DNA of 64,000 bases, from contig MU404112.1 of assembly GCA_022695795.1 (NCBI GenBank), forward strand, positions 62,001-126,000, in the 5' to 3' direction. This document shows, one piece after another, positions 25,033 through 35,920 of the stretch; within the stretch, counting starts at the first letter, position 1, and every line of letters starts with the position of its first letter. Under the pieces are notes generated by a model that searched no databases, had not been told where the DNA came from, and saw only the letters and a list, made by a program, of their open reading frames with translations. The position numbers and the translations under genes are program-made. This stretch comes from Biscogniauxia marginata. Its lineage: Eukaryota; Ascomycota; Sordariomycetes; Xylariales; Xylariaceae.

Positions 25033-26484
25033 CTAAGCCTTCACCCCGGCGGCGGTCGTAGCGCCCGCACCAGACCCTACGCCCTGAGCCAGCGTCGTCT
25101 TCTTGATGAGCTTGAGGCCCGCGACCGCGTATACGAGGGCCTCGACGCCGAGGACCACCACCAAAGTCACGAGGGCGCCGATGACGCCCGCTACAGGCAG
25201 AGAGACGCCATTTCCGGACGTGGAGGAGGCGTCGACGGTGCCCGAGCCCTCGTCCGACCCGGACGCGGAGCTGGCGCAGACGCCGGTCGAGTTGCCGCAG
25301 GCGCTGCACCAGGCGGCCGTGTCGCCGATGGCGATCTTATCCATCTCGGCGGCGAAGACGGACCAGGGGAGCAGGGTCTCGGCGCGGCCAAAGAGTGGGT
25401 AGGCCCGCGGCTCGTTCTGGGCGGCGGAGCCGTTGGCGAAGAGGAAGCGGACGGAGACGTCGTCGGTGGACGGGTACTCTGCCGTGCTAGTGGTGGCATT
25501 GGTGACGAGCTCGAAGGCCATGGTCGAAGCGTAGTCGACGACGCCGGTGAAGTCGTCCGACACGGAGGGCAGCTGCGACAGGCCGAAGAACGACATGAAA
25601 CTCGCATAGGCGCCAAATTGGATCCCCAGGGGCGCCTTGCTCTTGCTGGCGAGCGTGCTGTTGAGCTGCTGGAGGACCTGCGCGGCGAGCGTGGAGCCGG
25701 CAACAGCGCGGATCGGGTCGGAGGCGTTGTAGGCCAGATTCCACTCGTGCACGTTGGCGAGAACTTTGAGGCGCTCCAGTGTCTCGTTTGTCAGAAGGTC
25801 CGACGCCGGGATCGTCTGGTTGTGGATCGTGGCTACGTTTATGTAGTCGAAGATGATGTAGGCATTCTTGAAGTTGGCCTCGTCAGCGTCAAACGTGCTG
25901 TTAATGACTGGCAGCAAGCCGCTAAAGAACGACTCAGTCTCGTCGTACGTAGCTGCATACTCGGACGAGATAAAGTAGTTGTTGGACGAGATCATGGCAT
26001 TGCCGCACCCGCTACCCCCTTGGAGCCACTCATTGTTCTCCGAGTTTGCATTGGACGAGGCCGTGGAGACGGCATTAATGGGGATATACTGATAGCCGCC
26101 AAACGGCGCCTCGACCGAGGTGTCGCTGGCGAGCTCCTGCGTAGACAGGGTACCGACCGGCGGGTAGAGACCCTGCATGAAGGCTTGGGCCGAGTTCTGA
26201 AGAACAGTATCTACCGGCGAGGTGACGGTCATCTGGTGTGCGACAGCTATATCATGGCTCAGACCAAAGATGGGAGAGCTGGCGTCGGATGCGACATAGC
26301 GGTTGCGATAATATGTGCCAGCATCGAAAACCTCGTCAGCTCCCAGGGACGTTAGATTCGCCGGTGCTAGGGACTTGGGAGTCCTATCACCATGACGAGA
26401 GAAGATATAAATGCCAAGGACCGTCTCACCCTTGACGAGGGTCGCAGAAGACGCCAAGGCGAATAGAAGCGCCGCCAACTCCAT
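25033..26484 (-). CDS. Membrane-anchored histidine phosphatase (branch 2, acid phosphatase-like) protein
   Basis: A single exon of 483 residues. A signal peptide covers about residues 1-19 (ELAALLFALASSATLVKG). The histidine-phosphatase signature RHGDRTP is at residues 30-36. Many Asn-x-Ser/Thr sequons follow. A Ser/Gly-rich spacer precedes a C-terminal hydrophobic helix (VAGVIGALVTLVVVLGVEALVYAV, about 425-450) and a short Lys-containing cytosolic tail. This predicts a type I membrane protein facing the secretory lumen or cell surface. Branch-2 acid phosphatases and phytases normally carry a second His-Asp (HD) motif supplying the proton donor. At the expected place (after GIQF) the sequence reads GAYASFMSFFG, so the HD is not visible. 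It may have altered or no phosphatase activity. The ATG at 26484 is directly followed by the signal peptide, which supports the start. Confidence 0.85.
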   Translation of the reverse strand: MELAALLFALASSATLVKGETVLGIYIFSRHGDRTPKSLAPANLTSLGADEVFDAGTYYRNRYVASDASSPIFGLSHDIAVAHQMTVTSPVDTVLQNSAQAFMQGLYPPVGTLSTQELASDTSVEAPFGGYQYIPINAVSTASSNANSENNEWLQGGSGCGNAMISSNNYFISSEYAATYDETESFFSGLLPVINSTFDADEANFKNAYIIFDYINVATIHNQTIPASDLLTNETLERLKVLANVHEWNLAYNASDPIRAVAGSTLAAQVLQQLNSTLASKSKAPLGIQFGAYASFMSFFGLSQLPSVSDDFTGVVDYASTMAFELVTNATTSTAEYPSTDDVSVRFLFANGSAAQNEPRAYPLFGRAETLLPWSVFAAEMDKIAIGDTAAWCSACGNSTGVCASSASGSDEGSGTVDASSTSGNGVSLPVAGVIGALVTLVVVLGVEALVYAVAGLKLIKKTTLAQGVGSGAGATTAAGVKA

Positions 26485-27812
26485 AGTATAACTTATAGGC
26501 TATAAGTACAGTGACTATAAGCTGTTGCTCTATACTATGCGATAACAAGAGTGCTCAGGTGACCACACTCTCCAGTCTCCCAAGTATCGTAATGATACTA
26601 AGGAAAGGTGACCTTGAAAAGCAAATAAATAAATGAGAGCGCCGGGCGAACAAATCTCTCCAGGAAAAAAACTCTCAAAATAAAAACCCCGCCTGTCTCT
26701 TTTTATTTGATTTTTATAACCTGATATAGACCCACCACGGGTCTCAGTAACGTAGCACGGCGGCTTTTGATCTCGGACTTACTATGTACATTAGAAATTT
26801 CACTTAGATGGCGAACGATAACGGATCCGAGTAGACCGGGGTGGTGGCCGGTTTAGGACCAGGCAAAGAAGAAAGATACCCAAAGCCTGGTGAATGTGTT
26901 GCTCTGTACCTACCTTGTTGCTAGACACAATTGCCAATGGAAACTTGAGTAATCCACCTAGATGAAGACCACATCTAGCACCCCCTCCTACACCTAGTCG
27001 AACTTCCTGCCGGCCATTGGCCAATTGTCGGGGATCTCGATAGCTCTAGTGAGGTTCTTGCATCTCCGCCGGAGGCCGATGGACCTCTCATCGGCTTTGC
27101 CCGCAGTGGCTTGGAACCGATAAACTAAGGGCCACCTACTTATTTGGGCCGTATTGGTAGCACCGGAGATCCCAGTATAACAGGGGTGCAGGGTGGATGG
27201 GTAGGTAGTATGTAGAAAGCTAGACAGGTAGAATCGAAGGAGCCCTCTAACAGAGACATAAACTATCACCGATATAAAACTAAGGTTTGAGGCTGACTGA
27301 TCCAATCTAGGGCTCGAGTCATAACTTCGCCATGCTGAGACATTGAGAACACTACATATTGAGAGTCCCCTCAGAATTAGTGTAATTAGAGGTTTATTGT
27401 TAGTCTCCCTAATCGGTACAACGTCGACGGAAACCATACTTGATCAAAATGTACGGATGTTTAGACATCTAAGAAAAATTAGTCAACTAGCATGCCCCTG
27501 TTAGAGAAGAGTAATATGGTATATTTCTCTAAAGCCTCGGTAGCTTAGATTAGAGAGGGAGGGAGGGAGGGAGGGAGAGATGGAGGGAGAAGGTCTGAAA
27601 GAATACGGGCAGCAAACTCAAGTGGAGCGGCCGTCGAAACCACAAACTAAACAAATTGCTATAGAGTAGCTGTTATGTAGTAGCAAAGATACATGATATG
27701 CCCAAACCCCCAATATCTAACATCTAGGTACCTGCCTCTTAGTGGTCGTCTACATCTATATCTACCTATCCGTCTATCTATCCATCCACCTTGTCGTCCA
27801 ACCCCCCCTTCC
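26485..27812. other. Intergenic region
   Basis: This holds the promoter of the minus-strand phosphatase-like gene and the 3' side of the F-box gene. I see no gene. A GGGA tandem repeat lies at 27557-27576, and TAGGTAC-like words occur near 27725. Confidence 0.5.
27557..27576. repeat. (GGGA)5 tandem repeat
   Basis: Five perfect GGGA units within a longer purine-only run of about 35 bp. Confidence 0.9.
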
Positions 27813-29396
27813 TCAAAACCGCACGATAGTGACCCTGCCCCCGTCGTCCTCGCCGATGACCCACCTCTCGTCGCCGGCGATCCTCCCCTTGCCCATGAGC
27901 TGCGGCCACATGTCGTCGGCGAACCTAGCCTCGGGCACCTCCTCGTCCTCGTCCTCGCCGCCGCCCTCCGAGCAGCCGGCGGCCTCGAAGCTGATCTTGG
28001 GCAGGACGAACGCCGACAGCGCCTCCATCATGAAGCACTGGCGCGCGACGATCCGCACGCCGGCGCGGGCGTCCACCACTTCGCCGACCGTGAGGTACGG
28101 GAACTCCTCGTGGCGCCAGCACGGCGCCCAGCCGGGCCACGCCCCGTCGAAGCCGCCGCCGCCGCCGCCGATCCGCGCCACCGACCCGGAGCGCGGGCAG
28201 AAGCTCATGTGGACGTCGCCGTCGGCGCAGCACTCGTCGAACCACCGGGGCCCGACGCCGGCGAACGGGATGCCGGTGCAGCGCACGTGGTGGTGCCGCG
28301 GCGGCGACAGCGAGGAGTGCTGCCCGGCGAGCCAGCGGTGCTCCTCCTCGTGGACGTAGACGTTGGCGCCGTCGAGGCGGATCTCCCGCAGCGAGGGCGT
28401 GTGCCTCTGGCGCAGGCCGAGGAAGTCCAGGTCGCGCCAGCTAAACCTGCTGACGACCGCGGGGCCCTGGCCGGCGCCGGTGCCGGTGTCGGCGGGTTTG
28501 CGGAGGCCGGTGGGATCCGTGGACGGGCGGTAGCGCGACGGCGCGGAGATGTCCCACACGGTGAGCTGCTCGAGCGGGTCTTCCTCCCCCCAGATGGAAC
28601 GGTCGGGCTGCCAGAGGTAGAGCGCGTAGTGAGTGGCAGTGTGCGCGGAGAAGAAGCGGTCGTGGCGGTTGAGCGGGAGCCCCAGGAAGTGAATCTTCCA
28701 TTCAGAGCGAAATTTGATGTCCCACGGGGCTGACGACTCGTGTGACGCCGCGGATGGCCGGCGCTGAACGTCAAAGGCCGTGGCGAAATGTCGATGGACG
28801 GTCTCCCGGTCGTTAAGTTGGTGGTAGGGTTCCCGCTCGCACCACTCGATGACCAAGACGCCGCAGGCCAGTCGCAGGCGTCTGACCGTCTTGTCTTGTC
28901 CTTCAAAGGGGACCGAAAAGCGGTGTCGCGTTTCCAGGTCGTACGCCACATAACAGCCCGATACATTCTCTTGGTAGATCAGTAGGCCGTCGTCCAGACA
29001 CCACGTCGGATCCCTGTACTGGAACACGGCCGTATTGTCATTCCATCGTAGCCACCGGTTCCAGGGCTCAACGCCTCGGTGTAGACCTTTCTGCCGCGCC
29101 TCCTGGACCACGTCGATCTTCTCGACTAATCTGGGCTTGGCGGCTCGCAGGTGGAAGTACCGGCGGGCAACCTTGAGAAGTATGCGGGACCAGTCTGGCA
29201 GGTCTGGAGCCTGCGATGCGTTGCGTATCTCGCGGGCTCGGGGGAAATGCCAGCGCATCAGATTCCACGAGGCATCTTTACTGGCGAAGGCGGCACGCCA
29301 AGCACGGCTCACTCCTCGACAGACCACGGAATCCCGGGATGAGAGACAGGATATAATGAGAAGGAATATATCGCTTGGTAGCTCCGTAAGATCCAT
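27813..29396 (-). CDS. F-box domain protein
   Basis: A single exon of 527 residues. The N-terminal 45 residues match an F-box (LTELPSDIFLLIISCLSSRD, then VCRGVSRAWRAAF), the surface that binds Skp1 in SCF ubiquitin ligases. The rest has no recognised repeat but looks like one folded domain with WD/kelch-like aromatic and Gly patches (for example WDIKFRSEWKIHFLG, SWRDLDFLGLRQRH). It contains a poly-Gly run (about GGGGGG) and an acidic stretch GGGEDEDEEVPEA. The C-terminal half is very GC-rich, which opens long shadow frames on the opposite strand. The start at 29396 places the F-box at the very N-terminus, as is usual in fungal F-box proteins. The substrate is unknown. Confidence 0.85.
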   Translation of the reverse strand: MDLTELPSDIFLLIISCLSSRDSVVCRGVSRAWRAAFASKDASWNLMRWHFPRAREIRNASQAPDLPDWSRILLKVARRYFHLRAAKPRLVEKIDVVQEARQKGLHRGVEPWNRWLRWNDNTAVFQYRDPTWCLDDGLLIYQENVSGCYVAYDLETRHRFSVPFEGQDKTVRRLRLACGVLVIEWCEREPYHQLNDRETVHRHFATAFDVQRRPSAASHESSAPWDIKFRSEWKIHFLGLPLNRHDRFFSAHTATHYALYLWQPDRSIWGEEDPLEQLTVWDISAPSRYRPSTDPTGLRKPADTGTGAGQGPAVVSRFSWRDLDFLGLRQRHTPSLREIRLDGANVYVHEEEHRWLAGQHSSLSPPRHHHVRCTGIPFAGVGPRWFDECCADGDVHMSFCPRSGSVARIGGGGGGFDGAWPGWAPCWRHEEFPYLTVGEVVDARAGVRIVARQCFMMEALSAFVLPKISFEAAGCSEGGGEDEDEEVPEARFADDMWPQLMGKGRIAGDERWVIGEDDGGRVTIVRF

Positions 29397-29958
29397 GTCT
29401 CTTGCTATACTAGGATAGTCGACATCCGGCCATAAACCGAAAGAGTGATATTCCCTAAGTTGATGACGGGGTTTGATGATGGGGGAAGAGCTGAGTTTCC
29501 AAGGTGGCGGTCTCTGGTTGAGGGGTGTTTGAGGTGAGAATCGGCTCGGGGGGTTTTACTGTCCAAGCCGTTTTTGATGCAGACTGGAACCACAATAGAA
29601 GCTTCCAAATCAAATCTTCACAGTGAAGATCACTTTCAAAGATGAAATATAATTGTATAAATTTCACATGACTTCTGAAGTAAACCTTAATGACTATGGA
29701 AGGCCTCGTTAGGTAGAAACAAGCCAATGACAGACACATGGACATTTATTCTATCAACTCGTACTTAAATTGCCTCAATGCTTTAAATTATACCATATAA
29801 GTGATCCATTCACGAACCAAAGCAGTACGGAATAGTTGCATAATCCATATCGGCATGCTAGCTTGCTTATATGCAATTTACTATAATGCTAATGATGTTT
29901 CCCCATCGTGTACGGCCGCCCCTTTTCATTTTATTTTTACATCTTTTTTATACCTGAA
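29397..29958. other. Intergenic region
   Basis: AT-rich 562 bp between the start of the F-box gene and the 3' end of the dehydrogenase gene, both on the minus strand. It should hold the F-box promoter and the upstream gene's terminator region. No gene is seen. Confidence 0.45.
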
Positions 29959-31742
29959 TTAGTTATGTGTAGGCATTGCAACGTCCGCCTTGTTTGAAAT
30001 AGCATCGGCACTCGCCCACATGGCAGTGACTGTCTTCTGTTGCGTGAAGAAGTTGATGCCTGGCCTCCCGTAGAAGGTGTTCGCGCCGCCGCCGGCGACA
30101 CTCTTCTTGTTGCCGGTGAACGAAAACATGGGCAGGGGCACCGGGATCGGCACATTGATGCCTATCTGGCCCGCCTCGATGTTCCTCCTAAACTTTTCCG
30201 CCGTAGCCCCTGATTTTGTGAAGATGGCCGTGCCGTTTCCGTACTCGTTCTTGTTTATCAACTCAATGGCGTCGTCGAGCGTGTCGACGTTCAGGCAGAC
30301 CAGCACGGGACCAAAGATTTCTTCCGTGTAGCACTTCATTTCCGGCTTGACATTACTGATGATAGTCGGGGCGACCCAGTTGCCGTTAGGGTATTTCTCA
30401 GGCTTGAAGCCACGGCCATCAAGCAGGATGGTTGCGCCTTCTTTTTCGGCGCTGGCAATCAAGCTCTCGATTCTCTCCTTACTCTGCGGCGATATTACCG
30501 GGCCAAGATCGGCTCCTTCTTCAAAGCCTCCATTGACTTGAAGCCTCTTGGCACTCTCTGCCAGTTCGGGAAGCCAATCTTTCGTTTCACCTACCATGAC
30601 GAGAGTGCTCAGAGCCATACACCTCTGTCCAGCAGCGCCGAAAGCAGCACCAACGACCGCATTAATAAACTGGTTTTTATTGCAGTCCGGCAGCACGGCA
30701 GCGTGATTTTTCGCGCCTAGATTGGCCTGTACCCTCTTGCCGTTTGCGGACGCTCTGCTGTAGATGTACTCTCCAGCCTTGTTCCCGCCGACAAAGCTTA
30801 CCGCCTTGACTTCCGGCGCGTCAAGGATAAAGTTGACGGTATCATGCGCACCATGTACCACGTTGATGACACCATCTGGGAACCCGGCCTTCTTCGCCAG
30901 TTCGACGAGGATCATAGCCGCACCCGGATCTCTTTCGGAAGGCTTCAAGATCATGGTGTTGCCGGTGACGGTTGCGATGGGGATGCACCAGAGGGGGATC
31001 ATGGCAGGGAAGTCTAACGGAGGAATACAATTAGCTTTCGAAGCTCGACATGGGAATATTCGTACGTACTGAAAGGGCAAATCGCGGCAACGACTCCCAA
31101 TGGCTCCTTGTAAGACCGGGTCTCCATATCCTTAGCCACCTCGAGTATCTCGCCCTTCAACAGTTCCGGGGCGCCGCAAGCCGCCTCGGCGACCTGCAGT
31201 CCTCTTAGCACATCACCCTTGGCGTCGGCAAAGGTCTTGCCCTGCTCTAGCGTGATGCTGGCAGCCAGGCGATCCCAGTTCTCGCGGATCAGACCGACAA
31301 ACTTGAACATGATCTGCTGCCTCGCGAGGACGCTGGTGTTCCGCCAGGCCGGAAAAGCCTTCTGGGCGCTGTCGACGGCAGCCCGCAGCTCGGCATCTGT
31401 CATCTGCGGTACGCGGGTGACGAGGTTGTTGGTGGCTGGGTCATACAGCTCGATGAACTTGGTTGCCTTACTAGGCACGAAAGCATTATCGATGAAGTAA
31501 GGGGTATCTTCAGGCTGGGAGATTTTCTCATGAGTGGTCGGGAAAGCCGTTGCCGTGGAGGCGAGGGCGCTCATGGGCCGAGTGTTTGGTGGCATGGTAG
31601 GTATCGACCACGCGGCGGCCTTTTTGGAAGCCATTCTAGGAGCGGCGAAGACGGACGGTGTAAGCAGGGAAGAGGATGAGAGACGGGTGATGGTGCGGCC
31701 GGCGCGAGCTGCTATACCTTTCGTTCGTGCAAGACGATACAT
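29959..31742 (-). CDS. Methylmalonate-semialdehyde dehydrogenase (CoA-acylating), mitochondrial, ALDH6 family
   Basis: Two exons, 31742..31070 and 31013..29959, encode 575 residues. The 56 bp intron has donor GTACGT and acceptor TTAG, and splicing restores the family signature [12 protein letters not shown]. The N-terminus ([25 protein letters not shown]) is Arg/Ser-rich without acidic residues, a typical mitochondrial presequence. The body shows the ALDH features [22 protein letters not shown], and the catalytic Cys356 in GQRCMAL, then EEIFGPVL and the C-terminal KTVTAMW. The enzyme converts methylmalonate or malonate semialdehyde plus CoA and NAD+ to propionyl- or acetyl-CoA in valine and pyrimidine/beta-alanine catabolism. 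Family length is about 500-580 residues, so it is complete. A CAG/CTG triplet run lies about 145 bp upstream of the start. Confidence 0.95.
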
Positions 31743-32941
31743 AGCGAAAAGAAGAAGGGAGAGAGGACTCCAATTAGCTTAAGCTGTGCGGAATTGGATC
31801 AAGTTCTTATATGTAGTCTTGGGAAACCAGCCAACCATTAGTGACCACGATATTTGGAACCGGAGCTTGCAGCCGCAATAGCACCGACAGCAGCAGCAGC
31901 AGCAGCAACTGGCACGAGCGCTATCGGTAGCGGCCACTGAAGGTCTAACTTGGGTTAATAAATAGTCGTACATGAAAGACGGAGGAGGGGTCTCCCTTCG
32001 GTTGGAGACGTGGGGTAATTGGTATACAACTAATCCCCTTTACCGTAACGTACCGCCATAAGCCGAGCGATAGGTCTCCTGACTATGTAGGTACCTAAAC
32101 CAACTCCATCCTGATGAACCAATAATTGAGCACGAATTATAATTCAGGCTTTCGGCTTTTGCTTGATTGCATGTACTGAGGTAAACATGTACAAAATATA
32201 AATTAATATCCATATTCCTCACTTTCCATTGCTGTTCTGTTCAATGTACTCTACCTCATGTTAGGTACACACGTACTTAATCTGGGTACCTAGTAGCTTA
32301 TATGTACATCCCTAAGTACGGAGTACGGAGTACATATGTATATCTCTTACATACAAGGGGCCCTTAGCTTCGCGCTTCAGCTATCTCAGCTGCTCACTTT
32401 CATTACGTTACTCTATCAGATCGGCCTGGCCTACCGTAAGCTCAACTCGATAAAATGACGTAACACATGATGTGACCAATGATGACAGGCATTCTCCGTC
32501 ATCGGCTTGTCAGAACAACATGCAAGACCCACGATGTTACCTCTTGGAGTTCCTTAACACACTGTAATTTTTTTTTCCCTAATCAGATACCAAAGTTACA
32601 GCTATGTACCTAGGTATATATGGGTGCTACCTTTACAGAACTTGGCGGGCTATATTGTCTTACGGACATGGTATTATATCTTGGCCCTGGAAGGCAGGGC
32701 GAGAGAGAATGTTGTAGCTCGGACGAAAAAGGTAACTTTTTGATGGGGTTCGTATGCTCTATCTGGGAGCATCAAGGTCATGTAAGGTCGATAGGCCTGA
32801 GCCAGTCTACCGATACCTCTCTATCCTACCCGAATAAAATGCAGTTTGTGCTTGCACCTACGCCCCCTATACTCGACACAGTGAATCATGCATGTATACA
32901 TATAACCACAACCTAACCAAACCTCTACAGTCACAAATCAA
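31743..32941. other. Intergenic region
   Basis: This 1.2 kb holds the promoter of the dehydrogenase gene and the 3' side of the V-ATPase gene. It contains a CAG repeat at 31888-31907, a perfect TAGGTACCTA at 32088-32097, and two overlapping TACGGAGTA words at 32317-32332. No gene is recognised. Confidence 0.5.
31888..31907. repeat. CAG/CTG triplet repeat (six units)
   Basis: Six CAG units on the plus strand (CTG on the sense strand of the adjacent dehydrogenase gene), probably within or just upstream of its 5' untranslated region. Confidence 0.85.
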
Positions 32942-34552
32942 TTAGTTGTTCTCGAAGCTATACTTCAGCCAACCGCCCAGAGCTCGCAAGCTCTCCCATC
33001 GCACGTTTTCATCCGAGTCGCCCATGAGCTCCATAATGCGAGTCTTCAACCCGAGTTTCTCTAGTTGGTATCTCTTTTCGGGTACCTCCTTTACTAGGTT
33101 ACCAATGTCATTGCAAGCGATTGCTAGTACCGCCTTGTCGTTTTCCCAGGGCTTCTTCATGATATCTGCCAATTTTCGCGGTATCTCGCCATTCTCGAAC
33201 TCGAGGATTTTGCGCGCGTTCTCGGTCCAGAAAACCTGATGCCGATGAGGTGGAGACCACCTCAAGTGTCCCGACTGGACTTCGGCTACATATTCGTCAA
33301 ACGTCGTCTTGGTCTTGGTGTACTCTTCCAGCATCTCTTTGAGTTTGTCCAAGTCCTCTTGCAAGTCCGGATCTGTCAGGTGACGACCACCTACGTTCTG
33401 GAGCAGGCCAGGGAGCCTAGCAAGGACGGCTGCAGGGAGCAGCGTGGATGGGTTTGCTTCAAGGAGGTTGTACAGTGTTGACAAAAGGAGCCGCGTGGTC
33501 TTCTCCTTTGGCGAGAGCCGCAGGAGCTGTGTGTATAGAAGAATGATGTCATATTCACTATTCTCGTGTTAGCTACGAGCTCGATGCTGCTGTTGGGGTC
33601 TTACATACTCATCCAGATCGTCACCAATGTCTTCGGCTTCAAAGCTTAGCTGCCATAAAACCAGCAGAACATGGTATAGAAGCTGCAAGCCAACGCCACC
33701 ACCAAGGCCTTCAAATCCACCGGTCCTAAGGGTGGTGTTTCCGCTCCAAAGACTAGCAGACGAATCGCCGCCAATTCCGGCAGCCTTTCTTAGGATTTCG
33801 ATTAGAGGCGTAACGGTCTCGCTTCTTTGCTTCCAGAAGAGTTGCCGGGAAGACCGGCCATATAAAAGCGATGAATACTCCATCACAGCAATATCTTGCA
33901 AGCCCGCATCGGTGGCGTTTTTGGCCAATCCGCACAAGTAGCTTAGGATCAGGGGAAGTGCGTGTTCGGTTGAGGGAGACTCGTCTTTCGCGTTCGCCAT
34001 AAGAGTAGCAAGTACAGTAGACGTAAGTAGAGGGATAGGATCTTCGGGATTATTCGAGTGCGCAAGCAGTGGTAGGAAGTGTTGGTATGGGTCTGAATCT
34101 TTGAAGAGCGCTTTCGCAAGAGCGGGAACACCTGTAGTGGAGGATTAGCACAAGCTTCCGAGAAGACTCGGGCCTGCCCTGAGACGTGTCGTAGCCTAGC
34201 AAGGGCGAGTTTCCAGCGGCCAGGTCCATCAGTCCGTAGAGGGAGGGAAGTACGGACCATCAAGAAGGTCACTCAGCAGCACCAGGACATACTGCACAAC
34301 GTCGGAGCGCCTGCTTGCGGATTCCAAGACACCCGGAGTGCCTGGCTCTCCGACGAACAGTATTCGGTAGCCATCCAGATCGCCCTCGACTACTTGTCTT
34401 CTCTGTTCCTTCCGGACTTTATCAACCGCCCTGATCTTGGCCAATTGGCCTTCGGTAATGGTGCCAGCTCTAGCAGCACCGTCCCAGGGAATCGGTCGCT
34501 GACGGATGTTGTTCTGCAACGAACCGAGGTAGGGAGGGGGGTCTATCGACAT
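32942..34552 (-). CDS. VMA13: V-type H+-ATPase subunit H (V1 sector)
   Basis: Three exons, 34552..34258, 34131..33609 and 33557..32942, give 477 residues, matching the family length of about 480. Both introns have good donors (GTCCGT, GTATGT). N-terminal signature residues include NNIRQRPIPWDGAARAG and DVVQYVLVLLSDLL. The middle has ARM/HEAT-like helices (LLTSTVLATLMAN, LSYLCGLAKNATD). The C-terminus has the highly conserved HRHQVFWTENARKI, AIACNDIGNLVKEVP and LMGDSDENVRWESLRAL. Subunit H caps the peripheral stalk on the V1 sector, is needed for ATP-driven proton pumping into vacuoles, and silences free V1. The gene is divergent from the Rieske protein gene. The symbol follows the S. cerevisiae orthologue. 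Confidence 0.95.
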
Positions 34553-35254
34553 GGTGGATTTAAAGACGACGTCCAGCCAGCCAAGATTCGAGGACGCTAG
34601 GTGAGTTGACGCGGGCTGGAGGTGGGCTTTTTCACCTGTGCGAGATGGAAAATGAGTTCAAAGGTGGGAGGGAAGTTGGAGCTTCGGATTGTTCCTGTGA
34701 TGTAGCTAGACCTAACGAGAACGAGGAGGTTCTTCCAATCAGGCCTCGAAGCTTGGACATTGGCAGTGTTAGTTTCAGTGGGTCTCAGTCATCTGTGAGT
34801 CTAGGCCTGTTGCGACTTATTCCAGCAGTCTTACACTAGGTTGTACATAGGTACTTACCTACATGTAGTGCTAACCTTAGGTAGGTATGTAGTATGTGTA
34901 TTTTCTTTCCAGACTCAAGTACCTACTTCACATGTTGTGATTGGATACGGACTATACAAAGTCCAGTCCTAAGCTAGAAGGATACCGGTGGTGATATCAA
35001 TACGTATACCTAGGTATATATGGTTGTATATTTCAATAATCCAGGGGTGGTAGAAGTCTCTTAAGACTAAGCCTGAACGATTTATTTCTTATATATATCC
35101 ACCCTACCTACCTCATTTATATAATCCACCTACCATCTTTCATTGTCGTTATTCCCACAACCAATCGCCGAAGAGTCAACCATTGCCTTCCAGAGTGAGC
35201 CTATTATTAGTATATCTCATCTTCCTAACTTAGATCAAAAGGACATGTCGCGAG
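34553..35254. promoter_or_regulatory. Divergent promoter region, V-ATPase subunit H / Rieske protein
   Basis: This 702 bp between two divergent starts must hold both promoters. It has several TAGGTA/TACCTA words (for example near 34850-34895 and 35100) and no open gene. No specific factor site can be assigned. Confidence 0.5.
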
Positions 35255-35920
35255 ATGGCCTTACCGTTTACTGCCCTATCTCGCCGAGATGATGCGTGGT
35301 TTTTTGCCAGCCTAACGTCGTCGTTCCCAAATATCACAGAGTCTGGCAGCGTCACCCTGTGCGAACCACAGCCCTGCGGTCACGGTGACTCCGTGCCGAG
35401 CTGCAAAGTATTCCACGTCCCTTCTACAGACAGCAAGCAAGCGCTCCAAGTCGAAGAAGACGCTATACTATCTCAGAACGGGGTTGCGTTGCAAGACCAA
35501 GTGCTTGTCTTTCAGTACCGAGGCAAATTCCATGCGATTGACAATGTAAGTAGGAAATTACCCATTCCTTGATATATGTATATATATACCTATATAAAGG
35601 GAAGAAAGGGAAGAGAATGGGATGACCAAATGGTAGGAAAGAGATGTCCCCACTCGGCGTTTCCGTTGGCTAAGGGCATCCCGTTCGACATCGAGGACTT
35701 CGGGGTCGTGCTTAGCGCCGGCCTGACTTGTCCAAAGCACGGCTGGTCATTTGACTTGTTCACTGGAAGAGCTGACCGCAGCAACTACATGTTGCCTAGA
35801 TGGGAGGTCCAGCTGCGTCCGGCGACGAAGTCAGAAAGTACAACCAGTAGTGACGGCACCAATGAGAAGGGTGGTGAGAGCCAAGAGGTCTGGGTAAGAA
35901 GAAAGCAAAGGATAGGTTAG
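35255..35920 (+). CDS. Rieske-type [2Fe-2S] ferredoxin-like protein
   Basis: Two exons, 35255..35545 and 35642..35920, encode 189 residues. The donor is GTAAGT and the acceptor AAAG. The junction joins RGKFHAIDN to RCPHSAFPLAKG, and this decides the splice. The Rieske iron-sulfur ligands are visible as Cys-x-His (CPH) and, 27 residues later, Cys-x2-His (CPKHGWSFDL). Flanking Gly and Pro residues fit the fold. There is no oxygenase catalytic domain and no transmembrane segment, so it is a stand-alone soluble Rieske protein, not the bc1 subunit. Such proteins carry electrons or act as iron-sulfur accessory factors; the partner is unknown. The C-terminal 30 residues are Ser/Glu-rich. An AT-rich run of TATATA lies in the intron. 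Confidence 0.85.

Noticed and set aside
25618..26355. Plus-strand open frame of 245 codons
   Set aside because: Antisense shadow of the histidine-phosphatase-like gene; no family features.
27693..28733. Plus-strand open frame of 346 codons
   Set aside because: It is the antisense shadow of the GC-rich F-box gene; its translation is Ala/Arg/Pro-rich with no fold, while the minus strand has a clear F-box protein.
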